Origin: Zhengitettix transpicula | Lineage: Eukaryota > Arthropoda > Insecta > Orthoptera > Tetrigidae | Reading direction: 5' to 3' | NCBI GenBank assembly: GCA_037074705.1 | Contig: CM073594.1 | Location: forward strand, 64,042,509-64,106,508 | Length of the DNA stretch: 64,000 nt | Shown: piece after piece, positions 35,660-47,600 of the stretch | Layout: every line of letters begins with the position of its first letter | How positions within the stretch are numbered: position 1 is the first letter of the stretch | Notes under the pieces: generated by a model | The model's database searches: none | Told to the model about the DNA's origin: nothing | What the model saw: only the letters and a program-made list of their open reading frames with translations | Made by a program: the position numbers and the translations under genes

Positions 35660-37155
35660 TACGTTTCTTCGTTCGTTTGCCCCCTTCCAACGTACAATTT
35701 TTATATTTTAAAGAATAATAAACGACTCACCACGATGTAGCTCTCAAAGCGACAAGATTTAATTTGAAGATAACAATGACTCTTTGTCAGATGAATATCT
35801 ACGTCCCCGAAATGAGTGGACCAATTTGGGCCATTCTGGGATTTCAGTCATTACAGCATCAACAATCTTATGGAAAGTCCATCAATTATTATTTTTAAAA
35901 AATATTTTACTTCCCCCTGTTGTTGTTGGGTTCAGAAACAGCTGCGTAAGTATGTAATATACTTTTTGGTAGGTATTTATGGGCGTCTGTTTCAGATCTT
36001 TGTGGTTTTTTGTTTAGTTGGTAATTAACTCCGCTTTGGCCATAAATTGAACTCACAGACTCGACGATAAGCGCTTTAGTGACGTAAAGAAATCTTTTAA
36101 TGGTACGGTAATTCGCTTTAATGAACTGATTTGCTGCCGTTTGAACTCTGCCGCTGCTTTCAGAAGGGTGTATTTTTATCCCTCTCCCAACCCCTCGTTT
36201 CTGCGTACGTTTATTTTGTATTGTTTTCCGTAATGCAAACTATACAAGGAAAGCGGGGATGCGGGAAGGTGCGCGGGGAGAGTAAAAAACATGACGCACT
36301 TACTGCTAATTAACGGGGATGATTCTCCCAGTTTTTATGTGGAATTAATCGACCTATTTGTTTTTTTTGCACTGTTGATAGTCGACCGACGGCGTTCATG
36401 TCGTGTCCTCGTTGATATCGGTGAAGTGAAATAAATATTATCCTTGACCAGAGGGTGCATCCTCGACTCGATTAATATAAACAATATTTAATATGCCGAA
36501 GATGAAGCTAACCACCTTTGAAGTTTCATTTAAACTTTGGAAATAAGCAAGTAATTAATTCAAATAAAGATAATTCGTAAAAATTTGAATTCGATAGAGG
36601 GAGAACGAATACCAATTCGAGGACTGTTTTTGAAGATAGGGACTTAGGAAACTCACTAATACAAAAAGAATTAATGAATTAACGTAAATATAATTTTATG
36701 ATTAAATAAAAATATTTAGCATTAAATATTTTATTTAATTATAATCCTAGTTTTTAATTTACACAATTGTTAACTATTATTTGTTTTAATAAATAAATTC
36801 TCAATTAATTAAATAAAATAATAATTTTGGAACAGGTAATCAGTTAGAAAATATTTTTAAATATATACATTTGAAACGTCATTACCTCAACAAATTCCAA
36901 AATTATGGACCAAACATCGTATTCAAACGAATATTTTGTTTAATTAATTAATTACTAGTTTTCTGACATTGGCCGCATTGCTCTTTTATTAATTAAACAA
37001 TATTTAGGATTATATTAAATATTATGTGTTTTAATTCTCAAATTCGACGAATTGTCGTGTTGTTTTTAATCCTGTATTGAATGCAAATATTTTTATTATA
37101 GTCTTTAAAATAAATATTTTCTACTTTTTAACGTTGTTTTTACTGTGAATTCAAC

Positions 37156-37156
<1 letters not shown>
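35660..37156. other. Non-coding, no gene seen
   Basis: AT-rich, especially 36500-37150. No exon or element was recognised. Confidence 0.4.
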
Positions 37157-37207
<51 letters not shown>

Positions 37208-37495
37208 CGGTCTGATCGAACAAAGCAACGATGAGAGAAGCGAGCTCACTTTGCTTTGTCGAAAAGTCAAAAGTGGCGTATGCGCGCTAAAACTTGAGAG
37301 AACTAGGAGTCAGTTGGCGGAAAAACATCGTGAGGAGCAGAACAAGTAATATAATTTACATCGTCAATAACTAGTTAAAGTTGTAATTTAATACGAAGAA
37401 AATATTCACGCCGCAAGTATTGCAGCGTAAATATTGGAAAGTCTAAGAGAATTTTACGTCTGCAGCCAGCCAGGAAAGGAAGTCTTTTTTTTACG

Positions 37496-37544
<49 letters not shown>
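37157..37544 (+). mobile_element. LTR core fragment between two (TA)n tracts
   Basis: Bases 37207-37499 match the interior of the element at 16939 (GCGGTCTGATCGAACAAAGC, AAACATCGTGAGGAGCAG, TTCACGCCGCAAGTATTGCA). Both natural termini are missing. Pure (TA)n lies at about 37158-37206 and 37501-37544, and the second tract leads straight into the next LTR-like element. Confidence 0.85.
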
Positions 37545-37547
<3 letters not shown>

Positions 37548-38680
37548 AATAAACTACTGGATATAGATTAATTTGCCCCACGTTAATGAAGCCATTTATG
37601 TTATAAACATGTTAGGGTTAATTAATTTATCAATTAACGAAAACTATTTATATATAAAAATTTATTGTTAATAAATTTAAATTGTATAAGATCTATTTTG
37701 CACGTCGAATTTCATCGAGTTAACAACAAATACTTTAATTTTTCATTTATTAATTCGTGGCATTTATGAACATACAGTTCTTATGTCATTACAATCAAAT
37801 ACGTTGGATCTCTATATCTCAGGGTCATAACTGGGTTTGATAAAAGAACAAAAGCAATGTATAAACTGACAATTAACAATTCAAATATAAAAAGTTAACC
37901 TAAAACAATATGAAGATAAGTGAAACAGAAGAAAAATAAAATGAAACGAAACTGAACGAAATCTGACTATACCTTTTTAATTATCGTTTACAAATTTGTA
38001 TCAAAGTTTTGTTACTCACGGACCGTCTGTCTGGTAACAGATCTCTCTCCTGTAGCTTGAAAACTACCACACTAAAAGGCCATTTATATACACTGACTCT
38101 ACACTTCATTGAAAATTTTAATACACACGATTAAAATACTCGTCCTCTGCTATTTGGAACATCAGATGAGCCGCTCCCTTTGGCCTGCTAGTAGATTCCG
38201 GTCTCCTCTATGCGATAATTGTTCAATCAGCGTGAAGCAACCATTTGCTTCACCGTGTGCATATTATTATGTAAACCTCTCCGTAAAAATGTTTGCTTGC
38301 TTTCATGTAAAAATACAGGATCTCGCCATTCGTACTTTATATTTGCAGACTTGACTGTTTGTTGCTCTAGGTGAACTGAAACGTATTATATCTTCCCGTC
38401 GACTTTTAACTGTTTCATCTCTCGTACGCCACCATTCATAGCCGATTCCAGACTTTTAAATCATCAGAAATTTACGTTTTTCAGAGTTCCCCACGTGAGC
38501 TGAACTGTTTCGTTTCTCGCAGCAGACTGGTCTTTCTCCAAGCGCATACTCATACTCCGTGCGCGGTCTCCATTGTTGAACAAAGGAAAAACCCGCCTTG
38601 GTTGTCGCCTTTACGCATTCGTACCGCTAACAATTTAATTATATTCAAAACAATTAATGGCCTGTTTAATTGGCATTACA
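37545..38680 (-). mobile_element. Solo-LTR-like element with PBS-like tail
   Basis: The left edge is ATAT|TGTAATAAACTACTGG and the right edge AATTGGCATTACA|GTAT (one mismatch in the duplication). On the - strand, close to the 3' end, is ATGGCTTCATTAACGTGGGG (about 37590-37610), in the same position as in its relatives. The body contains CTCAGGGTCATAACTGGG and GACCGTCTGTCTGGTAACAG. The open frame at 38109-38354 lies inside the element and is not conserved. Confidence 0.82.
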
Positions 38681-38727
38681 GTATATATATTTAAATATAA
38701 ACCGAAGGTTTTATTAAAAGATATAAA

Positions 38728-39224
38728 CGACTTCCTCAGTCAAAGACATACTATATTACAATTCGCTATGAACATAAAACATTTTTACAGTTCACTAATA
38801 ACATTATAAAATGCAAGTAACTAGACAATTGCAAGTTTCTAGATAGAAGCAACATTTTTCGGTGGAAAGTTAAGAACATCGTGTGTGTATTAATTGAAAA
38901 CAATTTTTTTTTAAAAATATTCGATTTATTTGTGTTTAAACTTGTTGACTAGGGGAGTCGTTTATGTATTGGAATGCAATATTTTCTAAGGATTATAAAT
39001 AAAAAGTTCTTTATGTCCGCCTCCAGATTGTGCTTTTTTATGAATCTATTTTACAATGGCTTTTGACATTTTGACAATTTCTTTCACTATATAGTTCACA
39101 ACAAATCTGGACACTAAGTGGTTCTTTCATTTCTAATCATCAGTAATTATGTTCAGCCATACTACATTGAAATTAATGTAATATTTGTAGCGGCGAATTA
39201 ACGTGTTGTTGACTGACGGAGTCG
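38728..39224. repeat. Inverted short motif set (CGACTCCGTCAGTCAA)
   Basis: CGACTTCCTCAGTCAA at 38728 (+) faces TTGACTAGGGGAGTCG at 38945 and TTGACTGACGGAGTCG at 39209 (both reverse). A fourth copy, CGACTCCGTCAGTCAA, is at 35429 (+). The arrangement suggests ends of a small unrecognised element. Confidence 0.5.
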
Positions 39225-39994
39225 CATAGCCATTTTTTCGCGAGGAATAAATTTTTAGGAATATGGGACGGATTTTCTTGGAACGTATTTCGTTGATTTC
39301 AAACACATATTGATAAAAGTGTGCTCGACCAATGTCCTGAGCTTAAGAGATGCTATTAGTGCCATCTACGCTCCGTAACTTTCCTGATCCCGTCCACATT
39401 GAGCGCCATTACGTGGACAGTGACGATAAATAATATGGAATTGAATCTCTGTTGCGATGCGAACGTCTCCCCGACTAAATGGTTCCACCATCGGTGGTTG
39501 TTATTTATGGAGAGATGGCCGCCGCTTCCTAAGACTCTGTTAGTACGTGTAGGTGAAGTTATCTGCTGTATTTTTCACGCCGTCGAGCTGATGCAGCAGA
39601 AATAAATGACACAAACGTTATACCCTTGTCGGCTTTATTTATAAAATACTCCAGCTTAATCGACCGAAAACACATTTAAATTGGTCCATAAATTTGAGCG
39701 CCAAACGGCCTGTGTACGATTTTCGGTCATGGATTCAGCTCTGCCTGCTGTAAGGGACGGGGGTTGCTTGCTCGCTGCAGGGTGGCTGGGGGAGGTTGTT
39801 TCGGTCGTCAAAGTTACGACGAGGAAAGAAAGAAGGCATAAAATCTAGCTAGACGTGGCAAAAGGAATCGAATTTTCATGTAAATAATATTAAAATGAGC
39901 GAAAATTCGTGAAGGGTTAAAAAGTTGCAAAGTATACATTGTTGTTATAAAAAAAATTCTTTGCTTATAATATTTTATTAAAATAATAAAAAAG
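39225..39994. other. Non-coding, no gene seen
   Basis: Moderately GC-rich patches at 39350-39600 and 39720-39820. No domain was recognised in the frame at 39399-39605. Confidence 0.4.
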
Positions 39995-40585
39995 GATGTA
40001 TATTTGTATGTATGTATGTATTTACGTTGTTCTTTATACAAATTTTATCGCGTGGACAGAATGCAACAAAAATTGGTACACATATTCTTCAAAATACGAG
40101 AAACGGTACTGTGAGGGTGAGAAACGCCTAGCATACATGTGGAAAGAATTATAATTAAAAACCGTGATCATTAAATATTAAATTACTGCGCGCCAAGAGA
40201 CAATGACGTCACGCGAGAGAGAGACGTTACTACGCAACGAACAAAGGAAATATTTCCTTTATTAGGAATGAAATAAAGCAGAAATATGTTCTTTAAATAA
40301 AAAGTATGATTTTATACAGCAATACTCCATCGAATGGTAATAAAGAAGAATACGAATTACTTTACCATCCTTGCGGAAAATGTAAGTTAATTTTCGCGCT
40401 ATATTAGTTGTGAGTCTAGCTAACAATTTCATCAATGTAATATTTCGTAATGTATGAAGACTGAGTGACAATTGACAATTATATCCTGAAATACTCAAGG
40501 AATATATTTAAGTATTCAATTAAATACTTTTTCGAGTTTATATAAATAAGTACACGAGCAACGCCGGGCAACCAGCTAGAAATTA
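39995..40585 (+). mobile_element. Family E dispersed repeat, copy 1
   Basis: One end carries TGTATGTATGTATGTATTTA (40004-40023) and the other ACGAGCAACGCCGGGCAACC (about 40554-40573). The same two ends occur, inverted, in the copy at 51.2-52.0 kb. No coding frame was recognised. A TGACGTCACGCG palindrome lies inside at 40204. Confidence 0.55.
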
Positions 40586-41542
40586 ATAAACGATAGACGG
40601 GTTTACCAACGTGATCACAACGTTTCTGCAATTTTCACCACCCCGTCACCTGCTGACACGTTGTGTTTTGAACAATCCTTGATGAAAATTTACGTTCAAT
40701 AATAGAAAATTAATTTGTACATCGTGTTATCTGAAATGTTTTTTTTCACAATCGTCTTCATTAAAAGTGAAACTTTCTTGTCGTGAGCTGGAAAGTTGTA
40801 TTGTTGTAAGCTGGTTTGAATACGTTACTGAATTTTCGTGCTGACGCTGCTCGGGAATTGTGAGGGCGAAGTTAAGACGAAGAAAGAACGTAGAAGATAA
40901 AGCATTAACTCAAGTTGTATCGGGAAAAAAAGGAATGGGATTTTCATATAAGGAAAAGAAGCGGAAAATATGTAACGAAGGAATTTTTATTGACAAAATA
41001 ACGTGAATTTTTTAAATTGGTGGACATTGAACCGAAAACAATATGAGCATGAATATTAGGCCGAACTGGAACGCGAAATCGATTTCTTATATAAAAATAT
41101 GAGTGGAAATATGAAGCGTAAAATCTGCAAAGTAGACACTGTATTTTAAAAAAATAAATACGTAGGGTGAGGTGAGATTTTTGGAAATTGGTTTATGTAT
41201 CTAGATGTATTAAACATGATAATATTAGTTGTAGTTTTTATGAAAGTATATTTTATTTAGTGAATCTCCTTGAGATGTGCTGAAAATGCGGACTGTTGGA
41301 AATTGTGAATACTTAACCGAAGTTTCGTTGTGACGCTGCAGGCTCAAACATAAACTCGGTGATAGAGATATGTAAATTTAGTTTTACCATGTTGGTACAC
41401 TACTTCTAGTAGTGTCGCTGTCCCTGAAATAGTCTTGCGAAAGATTTCTCTTTGTGGATAGCAGAGCAACGATGAAACCAACCGTGAGATCGCGTCGCTG
41501 GTGTGGTGCGCCCTTTTGCAATGGCCGTCTTTCTGTCCGCAG
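40586..41542 (+). other. 3' end of upstream intron
   Basis: No other exon was recognised. The segment ends in a good acceptor, with pyrimidine-rich TGGCCGTCTTTCTGTCCGCAG immediately before 41543. Confidence 0.6.
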
Positions 41543-41768
41543 GTCCAGAGTACAGGACCCACGATCGTCACCGTGGAACCTGGCAGCGTCCTGGAGGTTT
41601 CACGCGCGAGACTGAGCCTCGAGGCGGGCTCCTACAGTTTCCCGGACCCGATGCTGCGGGTGAGGTGCGTCGCGACGCTCTTCAACGTGTACCGACGAAG
41701 CTCCGAGATGGTGGAGCTGCTCGAAGACACGCCGCAGATTGCTTCAGTGCTGGGAGCCAGTCGCTCGG
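41543..41768 (+). CDS. beaten path (beat) family protein, penultimate coding exon
   Basis: The exon encodes 75 residues plus one base of a split codon. Residues 37-55 read MLRVRCVATLFNVYRRSSE. This is the signature of the second Ig domain of insect beat proteins, L(K/R)(L/V)(K/R)C.A(T/S)(I/L)..VY..S.E; Cys42 would be its F-strand cysteine. Residues 21-33 (RARLSLEAGSYSF) fit the preceding strands. Beat proteins are secreted or GPI-linked immunoglobulin-superfamily ligands of the Sidestep receptors. They act in motor-axon guidance and synaptic partner choice. The exon boundaries are a CTGTCCGCAG acceptor and a CGG|GTGAGT donor (phase 1). Composition is much more GC-rich than the flanks. The frame stays open past the donor by chance. 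The subfamily cannot be fixed, because the earlier Ig exons are not in the window. A less likely alternative is another two-Ig neural family. Confidence 0.8.
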
Positions 41769-41968
41769 GTGAGTTGGCAGAACTGTTGGCGTTGTTATTC
41801 ACTGTCGGAGCATTTCCCGGAGGTGCAAAGAGTAAACAGTTTCTTTGAGACAAAGTCCTTGCGTCTGCAAACAGTCTTACTCGTTAGAGATCTCCGTGAG
41901 TTACCTTCCCTGGCTCCTGTCGCATTCCTCTTGTCCACCTTGTGTTGTTGTTGGCGCCTTTGGTTCAT

Positions 41969-42440
41969 TTTTTTAGAGTAACAGGCTCCATTAGCGTAAT
42001 CCACGTTGTGGAAACTTCCCTTTAATAGCATAGGAAGAGATAATAAAGGGGTGATGCGAAAGGGAAGAGGAAGGTAGCCAAGGGTTAACTACGGCCTCCA
42101 GGCTATAGATTAAGGATCCTACCCGGCACTCGAACGAACGTGATGCAGGAAAAACCCTAGAAAACCTGCATCAGGCTGGGTACTTGTCCCACATCCTTCC
42201 TCTGGCGGCAGAGGGGTTTTATGTGGAGTCGCAGCATTCCCTTCTCCGTGCCTCGACCAATTTAGGAGGCAGCTGGCCGACTGTTCCAATTGGAACGTTC
42301 CGATAGGAACGTACGCCCAATGTCTGCGACCTCGGAACATACACATCTCAAAATAGGTGCCTTAGCATGTGGGAAACTAATTTTAAAAGAAAATTAGTGA
42401 GAAGAGAAGGCATCCCTAAAGGTAGCCTCCTCCAAAGCTG
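41969..42440 (-). mobile_element. Family A dispersed repeat, copy 5
   Basis: On the + strand it starts TTTTTTAGAGTAACAGGCTC (the A-rich tail reversed) and runs through TAAGGATCCTACCCGGCA and GAGGCAGCTGGCCGACTG to TCCTCCAAAGCTGTCTG. It is nearly full length and lies 200 bases inside the intron after the beat exon. It is followed head to tail by copy 6. Confidence 0.85.
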
Positions 42441-42451
42441 TCTGTTTTTGT

Positions 42452-42995
42452 TTATTTTTTTAGGGTAACAGGCTACATGAGGGTAATCCAATTTGTGGTA
42501 ACTCCCCTTTAATAGCATAGGAAGGAATTTGAAAGGGGGGCAGCGGAAAGGTAGAGGAAGGTAGCCCCCGGGCTGTAGTTTAAGGATCCTACCCGGTATT
42601 CACCTAAAAGTAATGCAGGACAAACCATAGAAAACCTGCATCAGGAGAGTCGGGCATTGGGTACTTGTCCTACACCCTTCCGATAGCGGGAGAGGAGTGG
42701 GAGAGCAGCATTCCCTTGCTCCGTGCCTTATATTTAGGAGGCAGCTGGCCGACTGTTCCAATGGGATCAACAAACAACTCTTACCGTATGCCCAAGGTCT
42801 GTGACCCCGGAGCAGATACCGCTCAAAGGTGCCTCGGCTTGTGGGAACCTTAGTTCAAAAACGGAGAGAGGAAAAGGCATCCCCAAAGGTAGCCCCTTAC
42901 GTCTCTCCTACAAGGTTTTGCCTGCGAGAGAACATCCCTCGCAGGTTCTGCTGCGAGAGAATAGCCCTCGAAGATACTTTTGTCATCCAAAGCTC
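42452..42995 (-). mobile_element. Family A dispersed repeat, copy 6
   Basis: It starts TTTTTTAGGGTAACAGGCTA and ends ATCCAAAGCTCTCTG, the same 5' end as copy 5, so both reach the probable full length. A local duplication TGCGAGAGAACATCCCTCG / TGCGAGAGAATAGCCCTCG (about 42921-42973) is absent from copy 5. Tandem placement in the same orientation suggests insertion into, or duplication of, an existing copy. Confidence 0.85.
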
Positions 42996-42999
42996 TCTG

Positions 43000-45900
43000 T
43001 TCATGTTGAATCATTATATTAAACGACTTTTCAGAACAAGCTTCGAGTAATTCGGCAACCTGCGTCCTTTAGATTAGTAACGCCGTCAGATGTTTAATAA
43101 AGGCCAAACGTGTCGTTTAGTGACGCTTGCTTTGACCACACTATCACACCCAAGTAAATACAAAATCTGGTCATTATTGAAAACATACGTCTATATAATT
43201 TTAAATTAAGAATTAAATCGTCAATAATGGACACGGTATCGCTACTTGTACATCTGAGGATTTTAACAGAGATTTCAGAAACGGTTGTCTGGTATTTCTC
43301 ACACCTAACCTGTAATATTTTAAAATGTTGATACGATACAGGGTTTTCGGAACGATGCTGTGATGTTTCATGATATCTTGGAAATGTACAAATATGAACC
43401 TGATTAATTTCAAGTATTATCTATCCTCAACACAGTTAAATGATACGCAACAGTTAAAAACAATCGCGTTGCTATGAAAAAAAACACGTAGTTATGCATC
43501 CGTAGTTTGCAGTGCACGGCAACATTGTAATGAACATCTAGCTGTAAATTCTGTCTTTTTATTGAGAATCGAACTAGTCATGTGAGCTGATTATATTCTG
43601 TTTCATTCGTCGTGGACGGTACATCGTGATGGTGGATGCGACCACTCCAACTTTGTGTCCTCGTTATTTAATATCCCCCGTTTACGACATAATTTTCGCA
43701 AGATCTGATTGGATATTGATTCACGTCGCTTTGACAGTTGTTATTATTTTTTGATCAGTTGGTAATTAAACGGTATTTCCGCGTAGTTGTCGGAGAGTCC
43801 TCGACTGCTGGTGGCTGTTGCCCTTCCCCGTATTAAAGCAAAGCAGCACTGTAAATTCCTGCTGCCAATTTCCCGTCGCGCCGTAAATTAGCGTGTAGAG
43901 GCGAGTCCTCGACAAGTTGATTGTCATCCAGTCAAACACAACAACTACGAGTGTCTGTCGCCGAGAGCCAACGTGGGTCTCGTCCCCTCCGTCTCTCTCA
44001 CTCTCTCTATATTTTTTATTTATTTATTTTCCCACGACGACAAAGAGGAGAGCTGCGCCCCCTCGACAGTGACAAATTGATCCGTGCGTCGCCTTCACAC
44101 TTTGGCGCTCTTAGAAAACAAACCTCCCTGTAGTCCTGTTAAGCCCATTATTGTTCTCAAACCTGCCTCCGGTAATCTATTTTTTATTTACCCTATTTTT
44201 CAATTTTTTCCAAAAAAAAATAATAATTCCGCGTTACCCCAGCTGGACTTCTGGCAGCCGTGACAACCTTTATGGAGGCGTCAGTCCCAGGGCAACGCTC
44301 ACGCACTCTCACACGTACAAATGCGGGGCCGTCGGCGATGAATTGACAATTATCAACGGGACCCCGACGCGATATCAACCCACGTCACACGCTCACAGGG
44401 GTGTTGGGGGTACGGGGTATTAAAACGACGCCTTCATTATTGCGCGACACGCCAACGCCAATGGTAATTACAACTTCATTAACGGCACGGCCGCTTAATT
44501 AAGCCTGCATCGTGCCTAAGATTTAATTAGCGATTCTATTATTTTAGCTAAATTGCTGTACATATGCTTCTGTATGTGTTGGAGGACACGGTCGTTTTAT
44601 TATGTCCATGGTACGTACGGTGGCACTGTCCAAACTAAGCAGACAGATATATTTATTTAAAACAACACAGAATTATTTAAACATGCAATAATAGTTGATA
44701 TTACCTTATCTGCGGACATAGGACACCCTCTTCAGTCTTCTTTAGTGTAGCTGTTGTAGTAATGGCTGCATCATCAGGGTGTTGCTTCCTGACTTGACAA
44801 ACGGGATGTTGAGATGATTACAGTCGACATCATGTCGTTTCATTCAAGACAAACCTCTAAAATTATTAAAGAGAGAGAATACTTCAGGAATACTTCAGTT
44901 TTAAAAAGACATTCGGTAAGTTATTTAGCGTAAATATAATGCGGTGCAAATAATCAAACCATAAAAGTCCAAAATCCTCCACAATCATCACGAATAACGG
45001 AAAAGTGATAATGATATTAAGGTCGAAAGCTGCATTACGTGCAAATTTAATCAAATAAATTGTGAGGTTTTGTGGACTTTCATTGTTTGAATGTCTGTTT
45101 AAGTACGAAAAGTCTTGTATTATTGGCTCAAAATTAGTACAGTGCGTTCGGAAAGTCGCTTTACACTGGACTACGGACGTACATCTACGTTGAAAGTTCG
45201 AAATAATGTTGGCCGAAATGAATTTTTCATAGATAAGAAGTATGTCACAATCAGGTCGTCGGGAAAGTGTTTTTACAATTTAATTAAGCCGAGTTCAGAC
45301 CCGTGCACCATATATTATATTTTACTGACGTTACGAATATTGGTCCCCCTCCCTTTTTTTCCGGCTATAAAAATTTGTCTAACCATTTGAAAACTAACTT
45401 TACTTTAAGTCTCTGGTGACTGTCGAACCAGTTCCTGGTGAATATTAGTAACTATCTTACATTTATTGAGCCTCTGTCTCGTTGTTTCTTAATATTGGAA
45501 GCACGAGTTTCATTCATCAAGGATTATAAATTTAATAAGACTGATTTTTAATTTTTTTATGATTGTATGCAACACTACAGTGCTTGAATCACTCTGAATT
45601 AATCATTTAAAATAATTTAGAATCAAGGAATTTTCGGGATAAAACTAAGCCATTTTCATCTGCAAAACAAAAATATAATTATTCAAAGAAATCATAGTTA
45701 AATTTTGATTAAGGACTATGAATGGAAGAATATCGACCAGGTTTTTCCATCCATATTCCTTAAATCTCATTATTTTAAGACACTTCCAATTTAATGTCCA
45801 ACGATAAAACTTGAAATTTTTTTATTAAAACGACTAATCGTTCATTTTATAAAAATGCCCGTTATTTACACTTTGACTTTTTAAAGTCATCAAAATTCTC

Positions 45901-47340
45901 TATTGCTTCTAAATCAAAATAAACGGTTTTCCCTCAAACTCGGGCGTTGCTGGTCGGAATTTCCTCCTGCGTGTTAGTTGGGTCACCTACCCTACAGAGT
46001 AAAGGCGCAAAGTATAAAAAAAATTCACTGAATATTTTCCGCCTGGTACCTTGCTTGCTGTCTCAGTGCCAGTTGTAATTATAAACGACGCCATTTAACA
46101 GCCCAATTTTCTCTCCGGCGGGTCACAAATCGCATGGATAAAAAAAATCCCACCCCCTTTTAAGTCCGACTTCGCCTGGGAGGTGTGTGACGTCACCGTG
46201 TGGCGTCCAACCTCCTGCCTTTTGTTCCGAGGTTAATTAATTGAATTATATTAAAAAATTACCATCCCTACAATTTTTTCCTAGAATTTTCTTTTGTTTT
46301 CCCTCTGTGTCTCTTACTTTTTTCATGATATTGAACTGAGCGTGGAGAAAATGAACTTTTGATATTTCCAGACGATACACAGGGGAAATAATATTTTTAG
46401 AGGAGTGAAACGGCCATCTCTACTTGCATGTAAAGCCAGAGGGGCCATAGTTGACCCTTTGGCTGGGTTTTTTGTCTTCTACGTCCTTTCCTTGCTAATC
46501 TATTCAACGTGAGATACCGAGAGTGTGGAAGACCATCAGGTTTCCTGTTCCTCGACATACCGCGATTGCCATTACAACCTACATGTATCAGTGGTACGAA
46601 GATACCTCCAGATCCCACGCCTCTTTCTGTTTTAAACCATCCGATTGTGTTCTGATTGCGAATAATTAATTACTGTACGACGACTCGCGATGTTAGGAGA
46701 ATCGTCGACGAGTCCCAGTGAACGCCGTCAGAAGCGCCCAACTCATTCATAAAGAAGAGTTTCCCTCTGAAATTGTAACAGCAGCAGAGGCGGACGATGT
46801 GTGACAGGATTAAATGAATCACTTATTCACGCCTAGTCAGCAGCACCAGTATATATATGTAGCATATTCTCGCTGTGGCGCTTCGGCACGCACTCGTTAT
46901 TATCAGGAGGGGAAATTGCCCATTAAAAGCGACCGCCGCTTCTGCCAGATTCAGTTCGGCCTTCGTTACTTTGCTGCCAGTCTCTCTGAAAACTCTCCAC
47001 CAGTGGTAATTTCCACGTTCAAAGCTCCCAACAGTGTTTAAACTTATCCACGTACCGCAGAGTTGCCAAGTAGCCTCACTCCTGCGACACCTGCAATAAT
47101 GATGACTATTTCTTTATTTAACTTTCAGTTTCAAGACTAAGGGGATTCGAAACCGATGCCTGTCTCTTGCGCTGATAAGGTTCTCTTTACAAAGACGATA
47201 CGGTCTGACCGATTTCTGTGTAATTGTTAAATTTAAAAAAATATTTTTGAACTAGAATCACCCCCAAAATGGTCAACATGAAAATAAATAAGTTATATTT
47301 TAAGTATACAACATTTATTCGTATGAAAAAATTTACGTCT
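43000..47340. other. Intronic sequence, no exon seen
   Basis: GC-rich patches at 43780-44560 have TAATTA and TTAATTAA-rich ends that look like a possible conserved non-coding element. A CAGTGCGTTCGGAAAGTCGC stretch at 45138 resembles ends of some Tc1/mariner elements but has no partner that I can find. A TGACGTCA lies at 46188. Open frames at 46.4 and 46.8 kb have no recognisable domain. Confidence 0.4.
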
Positions 47341-47344
47341 GATG

Positions 47345-47600
47345 GAAAATAATGAATAAGTAATATAGCCAATACAGACAAAAAGGGGTAATATAAATAC
47401 CAGACAACGTTTCTGGGAACCTTGTCCTTTTTGTCAGGTGCTAAGAAGAGCCTAGAGAAACACAACTGCACAGGTCAGTTGTGTTTCTCTAGGCTCTTCT
47501 TAGCACCTGACGAAAAGGACAAGGATCCCAGAAACGTTGTGTGGTATTTATATTACCCCTTTTTGTTTGTATTGGCTATCTTTCTTATTCATTTATTCGT
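47345..47600. repeat. Near-perfect inverted repeat of two Penelope-like ends
   Basis: The left arm (47345-47468) and right arm (47476-47600) are reverse complements around a 7-base spacer (CACAGGT). The inner part is almost perfect (GTTGTGTTTCTCTAGGCTC). Each arm carries CACCTGACGAAAAGGACAAG (or its counterpart), a GGA...TCC mini-hairpin and GAAACGTTGTGTGGTATTTA, the 3'-end landmarks seen singly at 10.3, 16.6, 22.4 and 35.5 kb. The symmetrical frames on either strand are by-products of the palindrome. Confidence 0.9.

Noticed and set aside
38109..38354. 81-residue open frame
   Set aside because: Lies inside a solo-LTR-like element and is not conserved in its relatives.
41503..41853. Other-frame and opposite-strand open frames over the beat exon
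   Set aside because: They overlap the supported exon, lack domain similarity and are explained by its high GC content.
42119..42853. Short proteins repeated at several sites (SHALPIAGEEF-type)
   Set aside because: They are reading-frame shadows of the family A repeat, with frames and lengths not conserved between copies.
45115..45390. 91-residue open frame, possible transposon near CAGTGCGTTCGGAAAGTCGC
   Set aside because: The 5' stretch resembles a Tc1/mariner terminus, but no matching inverted end or transposase motif was found.
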